This document shows, piece by piece, positions 52,149-61,041 of a DNA stretch of 64,000 bases; within the stretch, counting starts at the first letter, position 1; each line of letters starts with the position of its first letter. Made by a program: the position numbers and the translations under genes. The notes below the pieces were generated by a model that saw nothing but the letters and a program-made list of their open reading frames with translations, was not told where the DNA came from and ran no database searches. The stretch covers positions 434,001 to 498,000 of the forward strand of contig CAVSJA010000002.1 of assembly GCA_963728145.1 (NCBI GenBank), in the 5' to 3' direction. The DNA is from CAVSJA01 sp963728145. GTDB taxonomy: Bacteria > Bacteroidota > Bacteroidia > Chitinophagales > Chitinophagaceae.

Positions 52149-52496
52149 CTATTTATTATGGCGGTCAACCTTTCTCACTTCCACGCTGTTTCCTTCGCCC
52201 TGTAAAACAGGTGAGCCTTTCGCAAACTCAACAGCTTCCTCAACCGACTCTGCATTTACGATAATATATCCACCCAGCGTTTCCTTTACTTCACCAAACG
52301 GACCATTGGTCACTACTTTATTTGACCAAACCACTTTTGCATCGTCAAAAGGAAGTCCGTTTCCTTCCACAAACTTGTTTTGCGCGGCGATTCCACCGAT
52401 CCAATCCATGGTTTGTTTCATCCAAACCTGGATCTGTTCAGGCGATGCGACCTTCGTGCCGTCCATATGCCTGAATATCAACATATATTCTTCCAT
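52149..52496 (-). CDS. YCII-related (DGPF) protein, partner of ECF42
   Basis: 115 residues of the YCII/DGPF fold. It begins MEEYMLIFRHMDGTKVASPE and holds the conserved VVTNGPFGEVKETLGGYIIV (about 62-81), which gives the family its name, and an AxSVEEAVEFAKGSPVL helix. Such proteins are almost always next to ECF42 sigma factors and are thought to be targets or modulators. It lies 67 bases before the sigma gene in the same direction. Confidence 0.92.
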   Translation of the reverse strand: MEEYMLIFRHMDGTKVASPEQIQVWMKQTMDWIGGIAAQNKFVEGNGLPFDDAKVVWSNKVVTNGPFGEVKETLGGYIIVNAESVEEAVEFAKGSPVLQGEGNSVEVRKVDRHNK

Positions 52497-52599
52497 GATT
52501 TTTGTTTTTAAAAGTTATTTAATTATCCGGATATAGATTAATAACAAATGGAGTAGTAAGAATTGGACACGAAGGTTAAAGTTTTTTGGGAATTGGGAA

Positions 52600-53010
52600 C
52601 TAGGAATTGGAGATTCCCCGCCAAATCGGTTTAATATCCAGCAATGGTGTTTGGTCCAATACTTCAAGTCCCGAGACCTTTATCAAACCCTGAGGCGAAA
52701 CCGAAATTACTTTCACAACATGTATACCTATCGGATTGGGGCGATCGGGTGACCTCGTAGAAAATACACCAATCAAAGGAGAATCTTTATAATTTCTCGG
52801 CATGCATTTAATCACATTGCGGTCGCCTAAACTTAACCACGTAAGCAATATTAGCTCTGAACCGGCTTCGATGTCCTTGATACCTTCCAGGTATTCTTGA
52901 GTTATCACCAGTTCAGCTTGCGGAGCGTTTTCATTTTCCTGCAATGGGCAATCTTCCAGTCTTTTTAAAGAGGAATGAACCTTTCCGATGAATTTCAAAG
53001 TCGGTTCCAT
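52600..53010 (-). CDS. trmO: tRNA m6t6A37 methyltransferase TrmO-like
   Basis: 136 residues. The TrmO/TsaA/VirR-type beta-barrel core is present: SELILLTWLSLGDRNVIK and the signature GVFSTRSPDRPNPIGIHVVK (about 82-101), which binds SAM. It N6-methylates t6A37 in certain tRNAs-Thr. It is shorter than E. coli TrmO, which has a C-terminal extension, but most single-domain archaeal/bacterial members are this size. Next to a DUF1801 gene on the same strand. Confidence 0.85.
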   Translation of the reverse strand: MEPTLKFIGKVHSSLKRLEDCPLQENENAPQAELVITQEYLEGIKDIEAGSELILLTWLSLGDRNVIKCMPRNYKDSPLIGVFSTRSPDRPNPIGIHVVKVISVSPQGLIKVSGLEVLDQTPLLDIKPIWRGISNS

Positions 53011-53026
53011 AAAAATGAATTGAATG

Positions 53027-53407
53027 CTATTTCCATTTTACATCACCATCCACACTTTCTCTCACACGAAACATAGTGATCTTCCGGATCAGCGTCAATG
53101 GTAGTGCCTTTTCTAACGGAAATTGAATCGTCCCTTCTGAGGTCTTGAATCCATTAAGTTCTGCTTTGAATGCTTTTATTGTTGAAGGTGTAGTATGGAA
53201 GCCAATATGATTCTTGTTAAGTGCAAATGTTACCAGTATTCGCTGATAGGAAAAAGCGGGCATTCCCCATTTGAGGCTTTCTGTTGCACCCGGAGCCGCG
53301 GCTCGTATGCATTTTTGCAATTGGATTAATTTAATCTTCGTTTCGGGAAGAGCGGCATTAATATATTCTTCTACCGTTTCGGGCCTTAACTTTTTACCAT
53401 CCATCAA
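53027..53407 (-). CDS. DUF1801-family protein (YdhG-like)
   Basis: 126 residues. The family is seen in ALPETKIKLIQLQKCIRAAA, SLKWGMPAFSYQRILVTFAL and GFHTTPSTIKAFKAELNGF. Members (YdhG, Fra) have an alpha/beta cup fold; the Bacillus homologue has been described as an iron chaperone, but function here is unproven. Starts MMDGKK; either Met could be used. A second DUF1801 protein is at 53921-54346. Confidence 0.85.
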   Translation of the reverse strand: MMDGKKLRPETVEEYINAALPETKIKLIQLQKCIRAAAPGATESLKWGMPAFSYQRILVTFALNKNHIGFHTTPSTIKAFKAELNGFKTSEGTIQFPLEKALPLTLIRKITMFRVRESVDGDVKWK

Positions 53408-53539
53408 GAAAATTTTAGATCCTCATTGAAGATATTCAATTTCCTCTGCCTTAATCTTATGAAGAAAAAAAATTTTCTGGGCCCAATATAATGGGCCCTA
53501 ATAAGCTGGGGAACCGAAGGAATATCTGTGAATTCAAAC

Positions 53540-53740
53540 TCAATCTACACGGAAAGATATCTCGCAGATCACTCCAAAGCTTGTGATCTTATCTCCTTTC
53601 ACATGCGCCTTAATATCCTTTACATACACTGAATCAATGTTTCTTACTGTCTTTGCAACTTCAGTAACAGCTGTGCGCATTGCATCATCAATTCCTTTTT
53701 CTGAGGAAGCAATTACCTCGATTACTTTTACGATTGCCAT
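53540..53740 (-). CDS. Dodecin
   Basis: 66 residues, matching the 63-71 of bacterial dodecins. MAIVKVIEVIASSEKGIDDA, the conserved SVYVKDIKAHVKG and C-terminal ITSFGVICEISFRV identify it. Dodecins form 12-subunit hollow shells that bind and store flavins (FMN/riboflavin) or CoA, protecting the cell from free flavin. The Trp usually stacking on flavin (in the VEDIEAWVE-like loop) is replaced by His here, so flavin affinity may be lower. Confidence 0.92.
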   Translation of the reverse strand: MAIVKVIEVIASSEKGIDDAMRTAVTEVAKTVRNIDSVYVKDIKAHVKGDKITSFGVICEISFRVD

Positions 53741-53920
53741 ACAATTAAGATTTAGATTATTGAATAGATTACTAATTGCAGCGGTATAAGAAGGATGACA
53801 GGGGAATAATAAAGGTACAAAAATGAAGAAAAAACCTATTAGTTAGCAAGTAATCTAATATTGGAAGTGAGAAACATTATTAAATTTACGCTACTCCAAT
53901 ACAGTCAGCAATCATCTCAA

Positions 53921-54346
53921 ATGAAAAAAGAACCAGGACTAGCCACAGGCATTTCAGAATCTGAAGCAGTTGATGATTACATGAAGAAATTAAAGCATCC
54001 TTTGAAGGATCTGGTTGTGGAACTGCGAAAATTTGTTTTAAGTATTGATAAGAGTATCGGCGAAGGCATTTATTGGAATGCGCCAACTTTTTATTACACC
54101 GGCAAAATGAAACCATTCAATCCAAAAGATTATAAGAGATATCTGGTTGGACTCAATTTCTATAAACAGGATGCTATACGAATGATCTTTTTGAGAGGTG
54201 CCGATGCAAAAGATCCTAAAGGCATTCTTGAGGGTGATTACAAAGATGGACGACGATTAGTTTCACTAACAGGAATGGATGATCTAAAAGTTAAAGAACC
54301 TGAATTGAAAAAGATTGTTTTGCAGTTAGTTAAGAATATGGCCTAA
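53921..54346 (+). CDS. DUF1801-family protein
   Basis: 141 residues from ATG 53921; an upstream ATG frame (53861) adds a segment without homology. The fold is seen in VDDYMKKLKHPLKDLVVELR, EGIYWNAPTFYYTG and YLVGLNFYKQDAIRMIFLRG. It is divergent in orientation from, and a paralogue of, the 53027-53407 gene. Function unknown; possible iron or small-molecule chaperone. Confidence 0.8.
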   Translation: MKKEPGLATGISESEAVDDYMKKLKHPLKDLVVELRKFVLSIDKSIGEGIYWNAPTFYYTGKMKPFNPKDYKRYLVGLNFYKQDAIRMIFLRGADAKDPKGILEGDYKDGRRLVSLTGMDDLKVKEPELKKIVLQLVKNMA

Positions 54347-54497
54347 TCGGCTAATAGTCTGAGTAATAGCTCTCCTCATCTTAACAATACTTTACCCCTG
54401 CAATGCTTTTAAATGGGCAGTTTTTGTCAGATTTTGTATTAGAATATTTCTCTTATTGATTCGTTTAGGATTGACAATTACTCAAACCGAACACCCT

Positions 54498-55610
54498 ATG
54501 GCACTAAATCTACTCAGAAGTCTCGCCTTCGTGATTTTCCTTGGAGCCTGCGCTTCAGTATCACGAAACAGCAAACAAACAATACGATCTCTTCCCGCGG
54601 ATGAACTGGTGACCGCACAACCAATAATCGGTAGCGAGATAAAATTTCAGCCTCTCACGGATCTTCCACAAACAGAGGATGGTGGTTTTGTATTAAAGCC
54701 TGGATTTTATGAGACGGAGTATAAAACATATTGTTTGGAACCCGGAACACCGGATCCACGTCCCGGCGACGCATATTTACAAGGTCCAATTACCGGCAAC
54801 AGGAAAGATATTGTGGAGAGTGTATTGCTAAACTCGAGGAGCAAGCCACATATCGATCAAAAAAATGTTCAATTGTTGTTATGGTCTGTTGTTAGTGGTT
54901 CAAATTTTAATAAACTCCCAATTGATGTGCAGGCTGATGCAAATGAGTTGCTCACATCAAAACAGATATTTAAGCTGAAGGGTGGTGTAGCAGGATATAT
55001 CAAGGAAGTTTATTCGGCATCCGGAGGTTCTTCGACAAATTCAAGCATGAACAGGTTGTTTGAACTTGGGGTAAGTTCTTATGAATCTTATGAACGCCTG
55101 GCAGTTTCGCGTGAGCCTTCGAAGATCAAAAAAACCGGCGTGAAAGCAGATCAATGGTATACGCAGAAAGAAAGTTATTATGTCAGGTATTTGCCATTGA
55201 GTTATCAAAAGGTAAAAATTCAATTATATATCCCCGATAGTTTGCTGGATGCTGAAGGAAAACTTGAGGGTGAATATGTAGTGTACAATCCAACAGGTCT
55301 GCAAGCGATCCCTGCATTTACAAATGCACAGCGTCTCGGAATTGGTGCACCGGTAGTGGATATTGTAAAAGAAATTATTCGGATAAATAAAGGAAATAGC
55401 AAACCCAAGGCACCGCCAACGCCAAAGCCTGGGAATCCTAAGCAAGGAAATCCAAAGACTGGCAATCCCAAAGGAGTAGTTAGTTGTGTTTTGTATATCA
55501 ACGATGCGAAATATTCAACTTTTGTTGTAGACAAAATGAAAGGAAAACAACCAGTGGTTCCATTGCCTTATGGGTTGACATCGGAACCATTGGGTATTTT
55601 AAGGATTTGA
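54498..55610 (+). CDS. Lipoprotein of unknown function with Pro/Gly-Lys linker
   Basis: 370 residues from ATG 54498; the lipobox FLGAC gives Cys18. Not recognised. The middle (about 150-285) is helical and polar with KLKGGVAGYIKEVYSASGGS and YVRYLPLSYQKVKIQLYIPD. Near residue 310-335 is a linker of PKPGNPK-type repeats (five copies), which would be extended and flexible. The last 35 residues (VLYINDAKYSTFVVD) are beta-like. It could be a structural surface protein. An older start at 54456 is possible but lacks the lipobox position. Confidence 0.6.
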   Translation: MALNLLRSLAFVIFLGACASVSRNSKQTIRSLPADELVTAQPIIGSEIKFQPLTDLPQTEDGGFVLKPGFYETEYKTYCLEPGTPDPRPGDAYLQGPITGNRKDIVESVLLNSRSKPHIDQKNVQLLLWSVVSGSNFNKLPIDVQADANELLTSKQIFKLKGGVAGYIKEVYSASGGSSTNSSMNRLFELGVSSYESYERLAVSREPSKIKKTGVKADQWYTQKESYYVRYLPLSYQKVKIQLYIPDSLLDAEGKLEGEYVVYNPTGLQAIPAFTNAQRLGIGAPVVDIVKEIIRINKGNSKPKAPPTPKPGNPKQGNPKTGNPKGVVSCVLYINDAKYSTFVVDKMKGKQPVVPLPYGLTSEPLGILRI

Positions 55611-55631
55611 AAGTTATCAAACAGTAAGTCG

Positions 55632-56060
55632 TTAAGCCGCTTCTTTTTCAGCCGCATCAGCTGAGCTAATCATTGCGTCAGAAAGAATTGTATAACATTT
55701 GATCCAGGCGTCTTTGACTTCCTCATTCCAGTTTTCACCAAGTCCTTTTTCCAGGGTCCAGATCAACGCAGTGCCGACAACAGTATAATGTTCAGGTTTT
55801 ACTCCATAACCGCTATGTCTTTGAGCAAGCTTACCAACTTCGTCAATGATATCTTCCAACTTATCCAGTTTCGCAATCACATAGCCAATCATGGCTATCA
55901 ATTTCTTTGATTGTTCCGGAATTGGGCTGCGGAACATATGCTTCACCTGTGGAGCTATTTCGAATAATCGATTGTAAAATAAGTCGCCAACAACAACGGG
56001 ATCAATGGTGGAAATTAAAGACCATGAAGATTTAACCAATTCAATTTGTTTCTGTGTCAT
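55632..56060 (-). CDS. Single-domain haemoglobin (flavohaemoglobin-type globin)
   Basis: 142 residues from ATG 56060; a longer frame reaches 56111 without globin homology. Seen: VKSSWSLISTIDPVVVGDLF (A/B helices, Tyr29 at B10 in FYNRLFE), Gln50 near E7, and the proximal His82 in KLAQRHSGYGVKPEHYTVVG. This is the globin part of flavohaemoglobin without the reductase. Likely roles are NO detoxification or O2 sensing with an outside reductase. Confidence 0.9.
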   Translation of the reverse strand: MTQKQIELVKSSWSLISTIDPVVVGDLFYNRLFEIAPQVKHMFRSPIPEQSKKLIAMIGYVIAKLDKLEDIIDEVGKLAQRHSGYGVKPEHYTVVGTALIWTLEKGLGENWNEEVKDAWIKCYTILSDAMISSADAAEKEAA

Positions 56061-56193
56061 AAAGGATGAAGGTTTTTTTGATCGCGCAAAGATGGGAGGG
56101 TGGACAGGCATTCCGTAACTACTTTGAGCGATTGGTCGAAAATTAGTTGTGAAATGCTTAAAATCTTATTTTCGACTTCCCAAAAAAGCAAAT

Positions 56194-56721
56194 ATGAATA
56201 TCAAAAAACTAGTTATCGCCTTCTGCCTTATCATTGGAACAACATTAATCACACAAGCTCAAACTATTGACGAGATCGTTAAGGAATGGGAGAGAGCAAA
56301 AGCGTATACCAAAGAATATTTGGATGTGATGCCAGAAACGGGATATGCGTTGAAACCAACAGCTGATATGCGATCCTTTGCTGAACAAATGCTGCATTTA
56401 ACAGATGGCAATTATGGATTTCTGTCTTCTGTGACCGGCGAAAAGAGTCCAGTCGATTTGGGTCAGTCAGAAAAAGTTGCCGATAAATCAAAGGCAAACG
56501 TTACTAAATTGGTAATGGATGGCTACGATTTCGTTATTAATGGCATAAAGAAAATGACACCAGAACAAATGAAGGAATCAGTAAAGATCTTTGGCAGGTT
56601 TGATATGTCCAAAGGAACAGCTATCGAAAAATGTTTTGAACATCAGACGCATCATAGAGGTCAAACAACTGTTTACATCAGGCTGGCGGGTGCAAAGCCA
56701 CCGCAGGAAAAATTGTTTTAA
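56194..56721 (+). CDS. DinB-family protein with signal peptide
   Basis: 175 residues from ATG 56194; the frame extends to 56149 but the signal peptide MNIKKLVIAFCLIIGTTLIT starts here. The DinB/DUF664 four-helix fold shows the metal-binding His in FAEQMLHLTDGNYGFL and, at the end, FEHQTHHRGQTTVYIRLAG, whose HQTHHRGQ is the usual second metal site. DinB proteins are nickel/zinc-binding, some being thiol-transferases; the export signal is common in Bacteroidota members. Confidence 0.85.
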   Translation: MNIKKLVIAFCLIIGTTLITQAQTIDEIVKEWERAKAYTKEYLDVMPETGYALKPTADMRSFAEQMLHLTDGNYGFLSSVTGEKSPVDLGQSEKVADKSKANVTKLVMDGYDFVINGIKKMTPEQMKESVKIFGRFDMSKGTAIEKCFEHQTHHRGQTTVYIRLAGAKPPQEKLF

Positions 56722-56769
56722 TCCTTAAAGAAAGAAACCAATCTTGCGTTCGCATTCATTTTTGAGAAA

Positions 56770-58414
56770 CTATTCCTCATAAGTAACCAGGACTCTAAAT
56801 TGTTTTGAAAGGATGTTTCCCGAATTGCCAACAACGTTTACAACGCCAATATTTGTTGGGTTGATATAGAAATTGAATTGGTAGCCGGCACTTTCGGTAT
56901 AACTATGGTGTACAAAGCTGCTGCCTCCGTAATCTACTAATACTTCAATGGAAAGTAATTTTGCAGAGTTGAGACCGTGAGCAATGAGGACCGTAGATCC
57001 TTGGGAGGCACCAGTCGTACCAGTCAGTTTCTTCATTTGAATTTTTGGAGCGCTGCTTCCGAGCATCGTATATCCGTTCACTTGTAATTGTGTTTGTGGT
57101 GTTGAGGTGCCTATACCAGTCCAGCCATTTTTTAAAATAACCATTGCATCTGACCGGTTGATGGTGCTTGTGCCGTTGCCTATGGTGAATACACGGTCCG
57201 CAGGGTTCCAAAACGATGTGTCTGCCGGAATGTAATCAGTATTCCAGCGACCAAGCACAGTCTCATAAGCTGATTTGGCAAAATTTTCAGCTCCAATCGC
57301 GATAGAACCCTGCCCTGAAGCAATTGTTCCGAGTCCCAAAGCAGTAGAAAATAAGCCGGATGCTTTCGTCTGAGGTCCCATCGCAGTTGATTGGGCCCCC
57401 GAAGCAATAGCATTTGCTCCCAGCGCAAGGGCATTAAAACCGGAAGCGTTTGACGGTCCAAATGCAACAGAAAACTGACCTGATGCAGTTGAATTGTATC
57501 CTATTGCGGTAGATCCATAACCGGATGCATTTGTAGTAAAACCCATTGCCGTTGAATAAGATCCCGTTGCTTTTGAATTATATCCGGTTGCCATAGAATA
57601 GTCTCCAATGTTTTCTTTATTCCATTGCAATCCGTCAACATATCCCACACGGAATGCTGCCTTATCCGGGTACCACATCATTCTTCTACCTGGCCCGCTT
57701 ACAGGAGGATTGCCTGGCGTTAGGGGAATATCGTTGTTTGCTGAAAAAACCACCGAGCTATCTACCACATGAAGTCTGGCCAGCGGATTGGTAGTCCCGA
57801 TACCGGTATTACCTGAATTTACGATTGTAACCCTCGGGATATTGTTTGTAGTGAAATGTATCTTCCCGATTGTTACCATTATAAGTTCCAAAGTCTATGT
57901 CTTCGGCATTACCGGAATACGAGCCGAGATAACCTCTTGGAATACTGTTTTCCGCCCAGGTGAGATATAAACCATTGGGTCCATCAACAAAAACGGGATT
58001 ACTGGAACCGCTTAAAATATGAAGAGAAGTGCTGGGTGATGCGATCCCTATGCCAAGGTTATTTTTGAAATAACCATTACCGTTAGTAAAATTGGTATAA
58101 AACACCGGTTCGCCTGCAGCATTGCGGTATTCCAGTTGCCCGGTTACGGGATTAGTGTTATTATAAAATAGTCCATCGGCTGCAGCAGAATGCTTCATCA
58201 GTGCCTGCGTAACCGGAACATAGAGATTTGAATTTCTCCATTCAATTCTGCCGGTAATAGAATCATGAGTTAAATAACTGGAATTGCCGCCCATTCGATG
58301 ATTGCCTTTCACATGTAGGGTAGACAGCGGAGTATTAGTGCCAATGCCTATATTTTGTGATTGCACGTTTTCAAGCAAGAAAATGGCCACTGCTATCATA
58401 AAGAGCTTTTTCAT
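56770..58414 (-). pseudogene. YadA-head-like secreted protein, frameshifted
   Basis: Two frames make one ~545-residue protein. The N-terminal part (57809-58414) has a signal peptide (ending NVQSQ) and IGIGTNTPLSTLHVKG; it reads DFGTYNGNN near 57870 and then shifts. The rest (56770-57891) continues GKIHFTTNNIPRVTIVNSGN and a long YadA_head/Hep_Hag run (GYNSKATGSYSTAMGFTTNA; AIGYNSTASGQFSVAFG; LGANAIASGAQSTAMGP). Skipping one C near 57868 rejoins them. The GIGT-x-NP-x-x-x-LHV motif at both ends is typical of Bacteroidota surface and phage-tail-like fibres; no T9SS tail is visible. Surface-exposed trimeric head is inferred. Confidence 0.82.
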
Positions 58415-58639
58415 GCCGCAGAATTTATTAAGTGCTTAAAGAAATCTTGCTGTAATTGCAGAGCGATTGGATTTTATAATCTGTTCAATAGGGAAGAAAA
58501 AAAATCACCTGCTGGTCGACAGGAAATGACCAGTGCTGGCATACATAATAAAGCTAACTTTCTGTAAAGGGGAGAGCAATAGAACAAAAGTTAGGGAAGG
58601 TTAAGTCGTAAGACTCATAGAACACATGAAGAATATTAG
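58415..58639. other. Unique sequence upstream of the tRNA array
   Basis: About 225 bases without a gene between the YadA-like gene start and the tRNA remnants (the full gene-poor stretch runs to 59082). Nothing recognisable apart from a short GGTCGACAGGAAATGACC near-palindrome at about 58513-58530. Confidence 0.4.
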
Positions 58640-58710
58640 TAGCCTCGACAGAAATCCCTGCCTGCGTGACGCAGTCAGGCATGGAACCTGTAACTAGAGT
58701 TCCGGAAATA
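58640..58710 (-). pseudogene. tRNA-Arg fragment with palindrome in the T-loop
   Basis: The 3' half of the same tRNA-Arg(CCG) as at 58960, from the discriminator through the T arm to the anticodon loop (TTCCGGA is kept), but the 5' half is missing. The T-loop is interrupted by about 27 bases (58657-58683) whose core CCTG-C-CTGCGT-G-ACGCAG-T-CAGG is a near-perfect hairpin. Flanks (GAATATTAGTAGCC) resemble those of the next copy, so it arose from a tandem duplication. It cannot make a tRNA. Confidence 0.8.
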
Positions 58711-58750
58711 CTTTGAAATGAATAAGCGAAAAAAGAAAAAAGAATATTTG

Positions 58751-58910
58751 TAGCCTCGACAGGAATCGAACCTGTATCTAGAGTTCCGGAAACTCCTATA
58801 CTATCCCCGTCCGACCGGCCCTTGATTTTGCAAATTCATGATTACAACGGTCGGCCGGGCGGGCCTGTCTGCCGAAGCGGCAGCGCAGGCAGGCATTGTA
58901 CTACGAGGCC
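58751..58910 (-). pseudogene. tRNA-Arg(CCG) interrupted in the D-loop
   Basis: On the - strand both halves match the intact tRNA at 58960-59031, with the same CCG anticodon loop and T arm. The D-loop carries 88 extra bases (58807-58894) between the U of GTACAAT and the conserved GG of GGATAGTAT. All stems outside the D-loop could still form, because the insert is itself folded. It is likely a dead or slowly processed gene; removal as an intron is not supported by any known bacterial mechanism at this site. Confidence 0.85.
58807..58894. repeat. 88-base double-hairpin insert in a tRNA D-loop
   Basis: On the tRNA sense strand it begins with GCCTG-CG-CTGCCG-CTT-CGGCAG-A-CAGGC, a stable hairpin, and then has CCGACCG paired with CGGTCGG (extended by CCCG/CGGG past one mismatch) around a 30-base AT-rich loop. 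The first hairpin is of the same CCTGCCTGCG type as the T-loop insert at 58657. No target duplication longer than two bases is visible. Confidence 0.85.
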
Positions 58911-58959
58911 GAGAAGATCTCAATTTTAAAATTGCAATATAAAATTTGAAATAACTAAG

Positions 58960-59031
58960 TAGCCTCGACAGGAATCGAACCTGTATCTAGAGTTCCGGAA
59001 ACTCCTATACTATCCATTGTACTACGAGGCC
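58960..59031 (-). tRNA. tRNA-Arg (anticodon CCG)
   Basis: 72 bases fold as a normal cloverleaf: acceptor GGCCTCG/CGAGGCT (first pair G-U), D stem GTAC/GTAT, anticodon stem GGAGT/ACTCT with loop TTCCGGA (anticodon CCG, reads CGG), a 4-base variable loop, and T stem ACAGG/CCTGT with loop TTCGATT. Discriminator A; CCA is not encoded. It is the only intact copy of three in this array, so it must serve the CGG codons alone unless others exist elsewhere. Confidence 0.95.
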
Positions 59032-59082
59032 GCGGGAATAATATGTTTACCGCAATAACGTGCAAAACTACACCAAAAAAAA

Positions 59083-61041
59083 CTATAAACTAAACCTCAC
59101 GCCTCCATACGCATTAAACCCAAGCGTATTAAACCCACTAACCTCGGTATACTTGCTGTTCGTTAAATTTCTCAAATCAACAAACAAATTCAATTTCTTC
59201 TTTAAGATTGAATACTGTACATATATATCCCACAATACGTAAGCAGCAAGTGTAGTTCTTACGGTTGTAAAAAGCATATTATCGAAATAGGCATCCTTTC
59301 TTTTTCCGATGGACTGGAAATTCGAACTCACAAATAAATTTTCAGTCAATTGCGAGCCGATATTTATCCCAAAACTATTTCTTGGCCTGCGAAGCAAATT
59401 ATTGAAACTGGTATCCTTTCCATTTTGTTTTGTTGTGACCTCACCATTTACATAGGCATAGAATGCCCTTGCGAAAGTTTTCTTCGTGATATTGTAAGTC
59501 AGTTCGAGCTCCACTCCGTTATCCTTTTGTTCGTCCTGGTTGATATATTGTGATTGGAAAGTAACGGGATTAAAGTAAAAGAATATAAGATCTGTAACAT
59601 TCCTATGGAAAAAAACTGCTCTCGCATTCCAGTTTTCTTTACTTCCATAGATCTGCAAGCCAGCTTCCACAGTAAACGCTTTTTCCGGGTCTAGTTCACG
59701 GTTCCCGTACTCAGAGAAAAGTTGATAAAGAGACGGAGTACGATAACCTGTTGACAGATTCGCAAACAGTTTCAATTTTTTATTTATCAGATAGGAGGGA
59801 TTGATATTAAACACATCATTAGTTCCGTATTCCGAATGAAAATTCAATCGATTCCCTGCTTCAAGGTTAAATCCATTTGCAGCATTCCAAACCAGTGCAG
59901 CGTAAATTCCAACCTGGTTCTGTTTAAGGCTGTCGGCACTGAGTGTAGAAAGCGATGGGCCAAAACTGCTTACTGAAAAATATTGCTGATTACTGTTAGA
60001 AGATCTGAAATCAATTCCTCCGGTCAGCTTTACTGCAGACGAAAGGGGGACGACGATATAAGTTTCGACAAAATGTTCTTTTCCTTCATAACTCCCTTTG
60101 GAATAATCATAGAACCCATTTTTACTTTTCACCGAATCATCGATATAGATCCTTTCAATATTATTATAATTATATAGAATGTTCAACTGAGCATTTCCGA
60201 AATGAATCTCATTCTTCAGTCCGGCCTGAAAATTCTTTTGACTAAAAGTATAATCCAGTTCGTCGGTAAAAGCACCCTGGTCAATATCTCCATTCATATC
60301 ACTATACCGCAAATAAGGTTGAATGCGAAATTTGCCTGAAGGTTGAATTCCAACTGAGGCCTGGAAACTTTTTTGGGTAAATCCATCCCGGTCTGTAGGA
60401 TCTGTAGTTCTTGCCACCGCTTCGTTTATTCCTTTGGTATCGTAAAAAGTACCACCAATGTTATAGTCAAGTATTCCCTTCTTACCGCTCAAACCTACAT
60501 TCCCCCGAAAGGTTTCATTACTTCCATAGCTAATAACCCCTGTTGCATGCAAAGGTTTTTGAAAATGTTTTTTTGTTATAATATTGATAACTCCGGCTAT
60601 AGCATCACTGCCGTACAAAGTGGACTGACTTCCTTTTAGGATCTCAATTCTTTCTATATTATCGATAGCCATATTCCTGATATCGAAATTATTTCCGATC
60701 CCCGATGCATCATACACAGGAATTCCATCGATGGTTATTAATGTATGTTCACCAGCTGCGCCACGAAGAAAGACAGTCTTATCCTTTCCGGCATTACTAT
60801 TGGCACCACTAATGGTTAATCCAGCCTGCTCATTTAATATTTGAGCGAGATCTTTACCTCCGCTTCTTTCCAATTGTTCTTTTGTAATAATTGTCAAAAC
60901 CTTGCCCGTAAGCGAAGTTTTGTTGGGATACTTGTTAGCGGAAAAAACTACTTCATCCAAAAAGGAAACGCGGGAACTGTCCTGCGCAAGAAGGGGGCTG
61001 CCGATACTCATCGCAGCCACCACAAAAAACATTTTTTTCAT
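59083..61041 (-). CDS. TonB-dependent receptor, BtuB-like (cobalamin uptake)
   Basis: 652 residues. A signal peptide (about 1-19) is followed by the TonB-box region (VSFLDEVVFSANKYPN), the plug domain with ILNEQAGLTISGANSNAGKD and RIEILKGSQSTLYGSDAIAG (about 133-152), and a 22-strand-type barrel ending in FGVRFSL-like aromatic (GGVRFSL). VFLRGAAGEHTLITIDGIPV is typical of BtuB. A cobalamin riboswitch precedes it, which is the main reason to call it a B12 or cobinamide receptor. No BtuFCD genes are in the window. Confidence 0.9.
   Translation of the reverse strand: MKKMFFVVAAMSIGSPLLAQDSSRVSFLDEVVFSANKYPNKTSLTGKVLTIITKEQLERSGGKDLAQILNEQAGLTISGANSNAGKDKTVFLRGAAGEHTLITIDGIPVYDASGIGNNFDIRNMAIDNIERIEILKGSQSTLYGSDAIAGVINIITKKHFQKPLHATGVISYGSNETFRGNVGLSGKKGILDYNIGGTFYDTKGINEAVARTTDPTDRDGFTQKSFQASVGIQPSGKFRIQPYLRYSDMNGDIDQGAFTDELDYTFSQKNFQAGLKNEIHFGNAQLNILYNYNNIERIYIDDSVKSKNGFYDYSKGSYEGKEHFVETYIVVPLSSAVKLTGGIDFRSSNSNQQYFSVSSFGPSLSTLSADSLKQNQVGIYAALVWNAANGFNLEAGNRLNFHSEYGTNDVFNINPSYLINKKLKLFANLSTGYRTPSLYQLFSEYGNRELDPEKAFTVEAGLQIYGSKENWNARAVFFHRNVTDLIFFYFNPVTFQSQYINQDEQKDNGVELELTYNITKKTFARAFYAYVNGEVTTKQNGKDTSFNNLLRRPRNSFGINIGSQLTENLFVSSNFQSIGKRKDAYFDNMLFTTVRTTLAAYVLWDIYVQYSILKKKLNLFVDLRNLTNSKYTEVSGFNTLGFNAYGGVRFSL

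Noticed and set aside
52120..52540. A 139-codon + strand frame opposite the YCII gene
   Set aside because: It is the antisense shadow of a well-recognised YCII gene.
56770..58414. Prophage tail-fibre gene
   Set aside because: No other phage genes are near; it has a signal peptide and the repeat type common in Bacteroidota surface proteins.
58807..58894. Possible group I or protein-spliced intron in the tRNA
   Set aside because: Bacterial tRNA introns sit in the anticodon loop and are much longer; this D-loop insert is two hairpins with no intron core.
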